Positions 12,591-22,127 of a DNA stretch of 64,000 nucleotides are shown in pieces (position 1 is the first letter of the stretch; each line of letters begins with the position of its first letter). Both the position numbers and the translations under genes were made by a program. The notes under the pieces were generated by a model, which saw only the letters and a program-made list of their open reading frames with translations, was not told the DNA's origin and did no database searches. The DNA comes from Inia geoffrensis (taxonomy: Eukaryota > Chordata > Mammalia > Artiodactyla > Iniidae). The stretch lies in contig CM070903.1 in NCBI GenBank assembly GCA_036417435.1, forward strand, positions 55,652,001-55,716,000, in the 5' to 3' direction.

Positions 12591-13390
12591 CTGTCCGCAA
12601 AGACAAACATACCTTCGGCCAACCTGGGGCAGCAGAGTTCTCTGGCAGTCACTTTGTTCTTGAGTTAGGAGGGCTACCTGGCCACTTAGCCCTTTCTTTA
12701 TATCTCTCATAACCATTTTCAGTAGCCTCTGCATTTTTTTTTTTTTAAAGAAATGTGTACATAGAAGGAAATAAAGTAAATAAAATAAAACTCTACCAAG
12801 CATGTAGAGCAAAAAGTTCCCTGATCGCTTCATGGTTTTGCGAAAGTTGCACTTCGTTAAAACCCAATTTGCATTTTATTTTGAAAGCCTTTGTTACACC
12901 TGTGTTACCATGTGTTCCACCTCTCCACACCCACTACCCAAAGCCTTTCTGTAGATCAATAAATACAATGTCCTGAACTTAGAAAAGCAAAAAAGTGGAA
13001 AAGATCCGTCCCACAATGTATCCAGGTGCTCTTCACTTCTTTAAATGCCTGACATCCTCCAGTTAAGGAGAAAGTTTGTCTCACTCCTAAATTTCTGAAA
13101 GGTATTTGATCAACATTTTAGGCTTCTGCATATGTATTCCTAACCTGTGAGCCTATTTAGCAATTAAGCATAATTGTGAATTTTGGTTTTAGATAAAATA
13201 GAGAAGGTCAAAGCAAGGGGATTAGATAAACATGGTTATTTAATTTTATAAGTGGGTACTTAAGACTTCTCATATGAAGGTTACTTGGAGAGATGGCACT
13301 GATAGGTGGTTCTCTGTCCCCCTGGAGGCTGTAACTCACAAAAATGACCCTTTATTGTTGCGTAAGGTTTAAGCTAGTCATGAAATAGAG
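12591..13390. other. Unique intergenic DNA, no gene seen
   Basis: No gene or repeat recognised; a short T-run lies near 12735-12746. Confidence 0.5.
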
Positions 13391-13590
13391 CTGTGGTCAG
13401 GAAACTTTTTCTGTAAAGGGCCAGAGAAATATTTCTTTAGGTTTTGTAACTACTCAGCTCTGCCATTTGAGCGGGAGAGCAGGCATAAACGATGCACAAA
13501 GAATGAATGGCTGTGCGCCAGTAAAACTTTATTTACAAAAGCAGTCACTGGCTTGGGTTTGGCCTGTGGGCTATAGTTTTATGACCACTG
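13391..13590 (+). mobile_element. Non-autonomous hAT-Charlie-type DNA transposon (MER family)
   Basis: The ends 'ctgtggtcag' (13391) and 'atgaccactg' (13590) are imperfect terminal inverted repeats, 8 of 10 matching. The interior 'aactttttctgtaaagggcc', 'aactactcagctctgccatt' and 'aaaactttatttacaaaagc' matches a common MER hAT element (MER3-like, name from memory). An 8-bp target duplication is not evident. Confidence 0.75.
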
Positions 13591-14559
13591 ATACACAGCA
13601 ACCAGAGGAAAAAGTTATTTCAACATTGGAATGGTTGACTGAGGTGCTCCATTGCAGGTTTTTAAAAACAGAACTGGCAGTCACTTGTTTATGTTGACCT
13701 ACATACATTAATTCCTCCACTTGGTACCGCTGTTCAAACTTTGCTTTAGAGGGTGCTCCGTATCACATACACTATATAGTTCCTAATAGACACGCAGAAT
13801 CTTATACTCAATGTTGTCACAGGGTTACAATTACTGTAACCTCTTCCCTATGAACCTATTCAAGCACCATTCAAGCATGTAGAGAAATGTTTCTCTACAT
13901 GTCCTGTCCTGTGTCCTCTAAACAAAAGATGGCATCTGTGGGGAGTGGGGGACAGGTGTAAGGGATCCAGCAGCGACAGAGTGTGGAAAGATCTGAGTCT
14001 TGTAAGCACCTGGGTAGGAGAAAAGGCAAATTAATTAACACATCAAATCTTTTCTCCTAGATATATTTTGTCATTCCAGAAGAGAAATGCTTGAAAAACC
14101 ACAACGATGGGGACATACCAGATGGACACAGGAGCTAACTGAAAGACTACCGATAAAACAATTTGAGCAACAAAATGAATAATATAGTATTGGAATATAA
14201 TCCAAAGTTGAAAATGTATGCTAATGAGTTTATACTGATATAAACAAATGCTTGAATGAGTAAATAAATGGGGTCAATAGGCAAATCTCCCATACAGATG
14301 TATTCCAAGTAATTTATTCAGATATTTTACCTCAGGAAAGTGGAATATTACTCCCCAACCCTTAAGTGTGGGCTATGCATAGTGACTTTCTTCCACAAAA
14401 TATATTATGGGAGGGAGAAAAAAAGAGAAACTGTACAATGGAGAAGCCTGACAATCATAACCTTGGCCATGTGATCAAGGTTAACATCAACAGTTATCAG
14501 CCGTGTTGGTAGCATGTGCCCTTGATATGACTGAGGTGATAAGAGTGACACTTTCCCTC
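13591..14559. other. Unique or unassigned DNA, no gene seen
   Basis: No gene recognised. The part from about 14040 may already belong to the degenerate interspersed repeat that ends at 14999. Confidence 0.45.
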
Positions 14560-14999
14560 TGTGATCTTTTCCCAAAAAGCTCACAACCCCAGTCTAACCA
14601 TGTGAAAGATACCAGATAAACTCTAGTTAAGGGACATTCTATAAAACAGCTAACCAATATTCTACCAAACTGTCAAGATCATCAAAATCAAGGAAAGCCT
14701 GAGAGATGAACAGTCTAGAGGAGCCTAAGGAAACATGATAACTATGTTTAACGTAGTATCCTAGGTGGGATCCTGTGGGGATAAAGGAACTTAGGTGAAA
14801 AGAAAGGAAATCAGAATATAATATGAACTTTAGTTGATAATAATATATCAATATTGGGTTATTAGTGGTAACAAATAAATCGTTCTAAAGTAAGATGTTA
14901 GCAGTAGAGGAAACTGGGTGTGTGGTATGTGGGAACTCTTTTGTTCTATACAACTTCTCTGTAAATCAAAAAACTATTATAAAAAGGTTTATTTTTAAA
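14560..14999 (+). mobile_element. Ancient LINE-like 3' end, sense (tentative)
   Basis: 'ggaaactgggtgtgtggtat', 'gtgggaactctttt' and 'cttctctgtaaatcaaaaaa' followed by an A-rich end at 14999 resemble the 3' terminus of old L1 elements. Its boundaries are uncertain. Confidence 0.4.
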
Positions 15000-15810
15000 A
15001 AATGGGCAACAGATTTGAACAGATACTTCACCAAAGAAGACACACAAATGGCTAATAAGCACATGAAAAGATGCTCGACATCACTAGTCATCAGGAAATG
15101 CAAATTAAACCACAGTGGAATACCACTATGCATCTGCTAGAAAGGCTGAAATTATAAAGACTGACAAAAAGAAGTGTTGGCAATGATATGGAGGAACTGG
15201 AATTTTTATACGCTTCCAATAAGAATGAAAAAAATCGTACAACTACATTGGAAAACAGTTTGGCAGTTTTATAAATTGATATGTACACTATCATATGACC
15301 AAATCATTCCACTCCTAGGTATTTACCCAAGAGAGATGAGCACATATATCCACATAAAGACTTGTACATAAATGTTTATAGCAGCTTTATTTGTAATAAC
15401 CCCAAACTGGAAACAATACAAATATCCATTAACAAGTGAAAGAATAAGCATATTGTGATATAGCCACATAATGGAATGTTACAAATGAAAAGAAACAAAC
15501 TACAGCAATACCATGGATGAATCTCAGAAACATTGTGCTTAGCCAGACACAAGAAAGTACATGCTGTATATTGCACTTACATGAAATTATAGCAAATCTC
15601 AAGTGATAAAAAGCAGATCATCAGTTGCCTAAGACAGGGGAGCAGGAATTGACTTTGAAGGGCAAGAGAGGACTTTTTGGAGAGATGAAATGTTCTGTAT
15701 TTTGATTGTGGTGATTACATGGGTGTTTGCCTTTGTTAATACTCACTTAACTGTATATTTACAATGGAGAAGTTTATCTTACATAAATACGCTTAAAACA
15801 TTTTTTTAAA
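15000..15810 (+). mobile_element. Ancient L1M ORF2/3' end fragment, sense
   Basis: This is the end of an L1 ORF2 plus 3' UTR, heavily mutated. Recognisable pieces are 'aaatgggcaacagatttgaa', 'cacatgaaaagatgctcgac', 'atttacccaagagagatgag', 'atagcagctttatttgtaat' and 'agccagacacaagaaagtac'. Frames of 65-81 codons here are fragments of ORF2 broken by stops and indels. Confidence 0.88.
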
Positions 15811-16659
15811 TTGAGAAAGTCCTGGCCAGGATTCTCAGGATGGCTCTCTGAGATCCTTCAGGGATGACAAATTGTCTTCCTGACTCCATGGCCTTTCTAC
15901 CCCATCCCATCCCATTCCCAGGTAGCAACGTAGCTATTTGACATGTGCCCCTTAAAGATGGAAGGGTCCTGCTTAGGAAATTAGGTGGTTTCAGAAGGCA
16001 GAATGATCGATGGGTTAATCAATACTAGTAGGACTCAAAGAGATCTTGGGGTGTGCCTGGAAGAGAGAGAAGAAAAGAGACACACCTTTTCCAGTTGTCA
16101 GTGACTCACCTCAGAGGGCACAGAAGAAGATCTCAGGCCTAAGCTGAGCACAGAGATTAGCAGACAGGTAGGAGGTGTAGAGCTTCCTGAGTGTGCCAAA
16201 ACGACACACAGCTGTCCCTACATGGTGAGGGGGTGCTCTGTGAGGGGGCTAGTGTGGAACAAAATATGGTGTCAGGAAACCATGCATCTGGCTTTCACTG
16301 AGACTCCACAGCAGTAGATGCCATGGATATAAGGTGGCCCCAGGTCAAGACCAGGTCTTCCTCCCACTACTGATGCTCTTGGGCAGGCACAAGAAGAGGA
16401 TTTCTCTTCCCTGCTCTGTTTAGAGTTGGTGAAGGTAGAGTAGACAGTGTTAGTTCAGAGAGAGAAAGCTTGGAACTATGAATAGTGACAGCTAATAATA
16501 TTGAATTTTGACAGAATTGTCAACAAAGAGAGCCTAAGACTCTAATAACTAGATTGGATTATAAATATCAGGGGACTAAACTAAGATTTAAACAAGAATA
16601 GGCCAAAAAATATGTATGTTCTGCATAAAATCAAAGTTTTGAGAATATAGCAACAAGCT
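15811..16659. other. Unique intergenic DNA, no gene seen
   Basis: Nothing recognised on either strand. Confidence 0.5.
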
Positions 16660-17045
16660 TCATTTAAAAAAATATTTGCATTTGTACACCTCAGTCTGTT
16701 ATGTTTATATATGAATAGTATTTTTATAATATACTGTTTTGTAACTTGCTATTTTCACTGGGCTACATATCAGGAACATTTTTCCATGACAGCATATAGT
16801 CTTCTATGACATAATTTTAAATGTCTATGCAGCTTTCCATCATTTAAACATACATATTTTACTTAACTAGTAACATATTGTTGGACATTAAGGCTCTTCC
16901 AGTTTTTCAATGTTATAAATAAATTTGATAAAGCATCTTAGATGTATATCTTTTCACACATCTCTAATTCTTTCCATAAGATAAATTCACAATTAAGGGA
17001 TGGCTGTGACATAGGGTAATTCAAATTTTAAGGTTTTTAACACTC
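16660..17045 (-). mobile_element. Ancient L1 3' UTR, antisense
   Basis: 'tttgtaacttgctattttca', 'aacatttttccatgacagca' and 'ttggacattaaggctcttcc' match the antisense 3' UTR of old L1 elements ('ggacatttaggttgtttccag'). Confidence 0.65.
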
Positions 17046-17664
17046 TTTAGAATGTTTGTAGCAGTCTTTGGTGGTACTAATGGTGGACTCTGGGAGGGCT
17101 CATGCCAAGGAGTACTTCCCAGAACTTCAGCTGGCAGTGTCCTTGTCCCCACGGTGAGCCACAGCCACACCCCCTCTGCAGAAGACCATCCAACACTAGC
17201 AGCCGTGTGGCTGACAGGGTCTTGGTGCTCTGGATGGGTGTCAGTCCTGAGCCTCTGAGGTGCAAGAGCCAAGTTCAGGACATTGGTCCACCAGAGACCA
17301 CCCAGCCCCACGTAATATCAATCAGCCACAGACTTCCCAGAGATCCCCATCTCAATGCTAAGACCCAGCTCCACTCAATGACCAGCAAGCTCTAGTGCTG
17401 GACACCCCAAGCCAAACAACTAGCAAGACAGGAACACAACCCCACCCATTAGCAGAGAGGCTGCCTAAAATCATAATAAGTTCACAGACACCCCAAAACA
17501 CACCACTGGACATGGTCCTGCCCACCAGAAAGACAAGATCCAGCCTCATTCACCAGAACACAGGCACCAATCCCCTCCACCAGGGAGCCTACACAACCCA
17601 CTGAACTAACCTTACCCACGGGAGGCAGACACCAAAAACAACGGAAACTACGAACCTGCAGCCT

Positions 17665-18560
17665 GTGAAAAGGAGACCCAAAAACAGTAAGTTATGCAAA
17701 ATGAGAAGACAGGCAAACACAGGGCAGATGAAGGAGCAAGGTAAAAACCCACCAGACCAAACAAATGGAGAGGAAATAGGCGGTCTATCTGAAAAAGAAT
17801 TCAAAGTAATGATAGTAAAGATGATCCAAAATCTTGGAAACAGAATGGAGAAAATACAAGAAACATTTTACATGGTCCTAGAAGAACTAAAGAGCAAACA
17901 ATGATGAACAACACAATAAATGAAATTAAAATTCTCTACAAGGAATCAAGAGCAGAATAACTGAGGCAGAACAGACAAGTGACCTGGAAGGTAAAATAGT
18001 GGCAATAACTACCGCAGAGCCAAATAAAGAAAAAAGAATGAAAAGAATTGAGGACAGTCTCAGAGACCTCAGGGACATTAAATGCACCAACGTTCAAATT
18101 ATAGGGGTCCCAGAAGAAGAAGAGAAAAAGAAATGGACTGAGAAAATATTTGAAGAGCTTATAGTTGAAAACTTCCCTAATATGGGAAAGGAAATAGTCA
18201 AGTCCAGGAAGCACAGAGAGTCCCATACAGGATAAATCCAAGGAAAAACACGCCAAGACACATATTAACCAAACTATCAAAAATTAAATACAAGGAAAAA
18301 GTATTAAAAGCAGCAAGGGAAAAGCAACAAATAACATACAAGGGAATCCCTAAAAGGTTAACAGTTGATCTTTCAGCAGAAACTCTGCAAGCCAGAAGGG
18401 AATGGCAGGACATATTTAAAGTGATGAAAGGGAAAAACTTACAACCAAGATTACTCTACCTGGCAAGGACCTCATTCAGATTCAACAGAGAAATTAAAAC
18501 CTTTACAGACAACCAAAAGCTAAGAGAATTCAGACCACCAAACCAGCTTTACAACAAATG
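17665..18560 (+). pseudogene. L1 ORF1 remnant (RNA-binding chaperone), broken
   Basis: ORF1p is the trimeric, RNA-binding L1 protein. The first intact part, 17665-17904, has the basic N-terminus and a heptad-like coiled-coil region (GLSEKEFKVMIVKMIQNLG...). It ends in a stop near 17902. A second open part, 17999-18235, resumes in another frame with the conserved NVQIIGVPEEEE block of the RRM-like domain. A third piece, to about 18560, is in yet another frame, with 'REFRPPNQLYNKC' near its end. The indels and stops rule out a functional protein. Confidence 0.85.
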
Positions 18561-18615
18561 CTAAATGCTAGGCAGGAAACACAAGAGAAGGAAAAGACCT
18601 ACAATAACAAACCCA

Positions 18616-18624
18616 AAATAATAA
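18616..18624. repeat. Left target-site duplication of the CDYL retrocopy
   Basis: aaataataa here and at 22128-22136; the next bases (aga / gaaaa) suggest the original duplication may have been a few bases longer. In an uninterrupted L1 this word occurs once, just before 'gaaaatggtaacagg'. Confidence 0.75.
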
Positions 18625-18634
18625 AGACGAAGCT

Positions 18635-19002
18635 TTTTGCACTACACCGGAGAGGGGGAGCCGCGGAGCCAGTGCGCCGCCGTGCAACGCCTCCGTGCCC
18701 AACCCAGCCTGGCCTGGCCCCGCCCCGGCCTGCCCCGCGGCTGCGCGATGAGCCTGAACCCGAGCCGGACCGCCGGGGAGTGAGCACGGCGGGGAGGGCG
18801 TGTTGCGCAGCTGCTCCTGTGCACAACCCGGCCGGCAGCCCGCACCAGCAGGAGTGAGCGGCGGTCCGCACCCGAACGGAGCCGGAGTCAAGCGCAGCAG
18901 GAAGCGCAGGCCACTTAGGGACCCAACTGAAACAAAGTGTCAGCCGCCGGCTGCGCGGCACCTCAACGGCCCTGCCCCACGCCCCCAGCTCCACCACCCA
19001 CC
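18635..19002 (+). promoter_or_regulatory. CpG-rich 5' leader of the CDYL retrocopy; possible carried-over promoter
   Basis: The leader is strongly GC-rich with many CpG dinucleotides, in sharp contrast with the AT-rich L1 on its left. An in-frame ATG at 18937 would add 22 residues to the protein. The ATG at 19003 has the better context (ccaccATGg) and starts exactly where known CDYL isoforms start. CDYL's own promoter is a CpG island by my recollection, so the copied leader could carry promoter activity. This is inference only. Confidence 0.5.
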
Positions 19003-20634
19003 ATGGCCTCCGAGGAGCTGTACGAGGTTGAAAGAATCGTTGACAAAAGGAAGAACAAAAAAGGGAAGACGGAATATTTGGTCCCGTGGAAGGGCTACGA
19101 TAGCGAGGACGACACCTGGGAACGGGAGCAGAACCTGGTAAACTGCGAGAAGTACATCCACGACTTCAACAGGTGCCACACCGAGAAGCAGAGGGAGGGC
19201 CCCTTCACCAGGGCCAACCGGGCCTCCCCGAACAATGCTAGGAAGCAGATTTCCAGGTCCACCAAGAGCAGGTTTTCCAAGGCCTCTCCTGAATCGCTAG
19301 TGGTCGGCAAAGAGCACGAGCGCAAGGCCAGCCTACTGTTTGCCACCAGCCAGAAGTTCAGGAAGGACCCAGCCCCGTCCCTCTTGAACCGGAAGAACAT
19401 GGACCTGGCCAAGTCAGGTATAAAGATCCTTGTGCCCAAGAGCCCCATCAAGAGCAGGACCGCGGTGGACGGCTTTCAGAGCGAGAGCCCCAAGAAACTG
19501 GACCCCGTCGAGCAGGGGCAGGAGGACACGGTGGCGCCAGAGGTGGCGGCCAAAAAGCCGGTAGGAGCTCTGCTGGGCCCTGGTGCCGAGCGGGTGCAGA
19601 TGGGGAGACGGCCCCTGATTCACCCGCTGGTGCCGCAGGTGCCCGGCCCTGTGACCGCGGCTATGGCCACGGGGCTAGCTGTGAACGGGAAAGGTTCCTC
19701 CCCATTCAGGGACGTGCTGACGGCCAACGGGATGACCAACCTGCAGACGTCAGTCACGGGCGTGACGGCATGGAAGAGGAAATTCCTCGACGACAGACGA
19801 GACCAGCCCCTCGACAAGCGGCTGCGTTTCAGCGTGAGGCAGACGGAAAGCGCCTACAGGTATGGGGACATTGTCGTCCGGAAGCAGGATGGCTTCACCC
19901 ACATCCTGCTGTCCACAAAGTCATCCGAGAACAACTCTCTCAACCCAGAGGTGAGGAAGGAAGTGCAGAGCGCCCTGAGCATGGCTGCTGCCGACGACAG
20001 CAAGCTGGTGCTGTTCAGCGCCGTGGGCAGCGTCTTCTGCTGCGGCCCTGACTTCATCTACTTCATCCGGCGCCTGACCAACGACCGGAAGAGAGAGAGC
20101 ACGAAAATGGCCGAGGCCATCAGAAACTTCGTGAATACTTTCATTCAGTTTAAGAAGCTTATTATTGTAGCTGTAAACGGCCCAGCTATTGGACTAGGAG
20201 CGTCCATCCTGCCTCTCTGTGATGTGATTTGGGCCAATGAGAAGCCTTGGTTCCAAACACCCTACACTGCCTTCGGACAGAGTCCAGATGGCTGTTCCAC
20301 CGTGACGTTTTCCAAGATTATGGGAGGAGCATCTGCGAATGAAATGCTCAGCGGACGGAAGCTGACGGCGCAGGAGGCGTGCGGCCAAGGCCTGGTCTCC
20401 AAGGTGTTCTGGCCCGGGACCTTCACCCAGGAAGTCATGGTCCGCATTAAGGAGCTCGCCTCCTGTAACCCGGTCATGCTCAAGGAATCCAAGGCCCTGG
20501 TGCACTGCAACATGAAGCTAGAGCTGGAGCAGGCCAACGAGCGGGAGTGCAAGGTGCTGAAGAAGATCTGGGGCTCGGCCCAGGGCATGGACTCCATGTT
20601 CAAGTACCTGCAGAGGAAGATCGACGAGTTCTGA
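19003..20634 (+). CDS. CDYL: Chromodomain Y-like protein (CDYL) retrocopy, intact ORF, 543 aa
   Basis: CDYL is a nuclear corepressor. Its chromodomain binds methylated H3K27/H3K9, and its C-terminal enoyl-CoA-hydratase fold removes crotonyl-CoA, lowering histone crotonylation, notably in spermatids. The copy reads through without a stop. The chromodomain spans about residues 5-60, with the methyl-lysine cage positions Tyr7, Trp29 and Tyr32 present. A Ser/Lys/Arg-rich linker (about 61-285) follows, with a basic [11 protein letters not shown] stretch. The hydratase-like domain (about 287-543) includes [17 protein letters not shown] and ends [11 protein letters not shown] chose ATG 19003 for its Kozak context and its agreement with the family. 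Against my memory of the human 544-residue isoform, one Leu is missing (NEMLSGRK, near residue 449). Unusual changes include Pro28 beside cage Trp29, Arg41, Pro349 and Leu386. It could be a functional retrogene or a young pseudogene that has not yet acquired a stop. Confidence 0.85.
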   Translation: MASEELYEVERIVDKRKNKKGKTEYLVPWKGYDSEDDTWEREQNLVNCEKYIHDFNRCHTEKQREGPFTRANRASPNNARKQISRSTKSRFSKASPESLVVGKEHERKASLLFATSQKFRKDPAPSLLNRKNMDLAKSGIKILVPKSPIKSRTAVDGFQSESPKKLDPVEQGQEDTVAPEVAAKKPVGALLGPGAERVQMGRRPLIHPLVPQVPGPVTAAMATGLAVNGKGSSPFRDVLTANGMTNLQTSVTGVTAWKRKFLDDRRDQPLDKRLRFSVRQTESAYRYGDIVVRKQDGFTHILLSTKSSENNSLNPEVRKEVQSALSMAAADDSKLVLFSAVGSVFCCGPDFIYFIRRLTNDRKRESTKMAEAIRNFVNTFIQFKKLIIVAVNGPAIGLGASILPLCDVIWANEKPWFQTPYTAFGQSPDGCSTVTFSKIMGGASANEMLSGRKLTAQEACGQGLVSKVFWPGTFTQEVMVRIKELASCNPVMLKESKALVHCNMKLELEQANERECKVLKKIWGSAQGMDSMFKYLQRKIDEF

Positions 20635-22110
20635 CGGCCCGGCTGCCCCAGACGACCCTGTAGTCGCATCGTGCAGGCTGGCTGGGGCTCCCCGGGGTGC
20701 AGACCCACCCTCACAGCTTGAAACAGGTGCACGTGGAGCTCACGCTTGGAAGCAGGACTTGAAACAGCCAAGCTATTTATTACCAAGGAGTTTTTAAGTA
20801 CTGTAACTTTAAAATAAATAACTACAAAGCTTGTCCAAACGTCATTATTTTATACTTAATACACACACAGTATAAAAGTATAATTGTGAGCTCTGGGCTG
20901 CTCTTTGAGGCTCTAGTTTTTGTTATCTTTGGCTAGTACTGTATAAAAAAGAAGTGTGTTTTCCTGGTTTGGGTGTCAGAAAAGTCTGGAATAATGTTTG
21001 TTGTCCTTGTTTTTTCCTTCTAGAAAATAGAATCTAAAGAGGTGTTAGCCCGCCTCGCCCCCCACCCCCACCCCAAATAGAAATACGGAAAGACCTGAGG
21101 CATGCCCTTGTCTCCAGGAGAGTACAAAACGTCAGAGATGGAAACTTCTCAATCGAAAGGAAGACTTATTCTTTTACGATAAGTATTTCTGATTAAACAC
21201 CCACTGCTGAATATACCCCCAGACTAAAACACGCCTAGGATTCACGCTGAGAAATCAGTTGATTCTGCCTTCTTTCTTAAATATGTCCGATTCTTACCCA
21301 GTTAACAGGAAGAAACCACTCTCTCTCTAGGGGAAAGCTTGTTTTGCAGTGTTAGTGAATCACTGAATAGCTAAGTATGATCTCTAAGTTATAGGGAGGG
21401 GGTTTATAATTAGTTTTTCTGACCCATTTGAAAAAATAACTATATAAGTGCTTCTTGTTACTGGGTGAGAACTACTTTATATACAGTTTTGGTTTTCTAT
21501 TTGCAGATATGATTGATGTATTACACCAAAAATAAAGTATTTTTATGTTTATGAAGTGCAATTTTTCGGTTCACTTAGAATATATTTTATTTAATAAGTT
21601 AAAATTCTTTTGGCACACTATTAAATGCAGAAACTCCTTTTTAAGATAAAAAACTACCTTATATCGACGTTTAATGTTCTTGGTCTCTGCTTTCATGTCT
21701 ATGCAATATACCAAGTACAGGATGCTGTCTGAGAGTGCCCTGTGTAAATAGACGTCAGCATTCCTGCCAGGAGTGGGGACTGATTCCTGATTCCAGATGC
21801 CTGTCATTCGGTAGGCTTCTGAGCTTGCAATCGTATTGAATGTATGAAGAATGAAATAAAATCAAAGCCTTATTTTTGTACAGTTTTGAAGTTTATACTT
21901 AGAACCGACCACCTCCCGGCCTTGTGGAGAGCTGTACAGCGTGTAAATCTGCCTTTACCATGGATTGGCTGGTGCAGTATTTTTGCATCTGTGGAACCTA
22001 CTTTTTTTGTTCAGTAGTTTGAACTATATATAAACTGTACAACCTGTAAAGTTTTTATAGAATAAATATTCAGCTGTGAAAACTGGTTAAATAAAACTAA
22101 TATTTCTTAA
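20635..22110 (+). other. 3' UTR of the CDYL retrocopy
   Basis: It has no open frame of interest. AATAAA motifs occur near 20814, 21532, 21856 and 22062, and finally at 22090-22095. The last is properly spaced from the end of the copy, so the source mRNA used the distal poly-A site. Confidence 0.8.
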
Positions 22111-22127
22111 CACACACACACACACAC
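22111..22127. repeat. (CA)n at the former poly-A tail
   Basis: Pure CA repeat between the end of the CDYL 3' UTR and the right target duplication, where an A-tail is expected. Confidence 0.9.

Larger units (their letters stand above)
17055..18624 (+). mobile_element. LINE-1, 5' portion (5' UTR, ORF1), split by the CDYL retrocopy
   Basis: The start resembles a cetartiodactyl L1 leader ('ccttgtccccacggtgagcc', 'gaccatccaacactagcag'). A repetitive leader and an ORF1 remnant follow, then the ORF1-ORF2 spacer, which is cut at 18624. The same element resumes at 22128 in the same orientation with the start of ORF2. No convincing target duplication for this L1 was found, and its exact 5' end is uncertain by tens of bases. 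Confidence 0.88.
18625..22127 (+). mobile_element. CDYL: Full-length processed retrocopy of CDYL mRNA
   Basis: This is an intronless copy of a spliced CDYL transcript, presumably made by L1 machinery in trans. It keeps a GC-rich 5' leader (about 18635-19002), the complete coding sequence and a 3' UTR of about 1.5 kb. Several AATAAA motifs lie in the 3' UTR, the last at 22090-22095, about 15 bases before the 3' end. A CA repeat (22111-22127) stands where the poly-A tail should be. The host L1 sequence 'aaataataa' occurs at 18616-18624 and again at 22128-22136, as expected of a target-site duplication. It interrupts the L1 exactly between ORF1 and ORF2, in the same orientation. Confidence 0.93.

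Noticed and set aside
18568..18997. Minus-strand frames of 107 and 132 codons opposite the CDYL leader
   Set aside because: GC-rich shadow frames over the leader of the retrocopy; CDYL on the plus strand explains the sequence.
20194..20786. Minus-strand frames of 103 and 174 codons opposite the end of the CDYL CDS
   Set aside because: Shadow frames created by codon bias of the plus-strand CDS.
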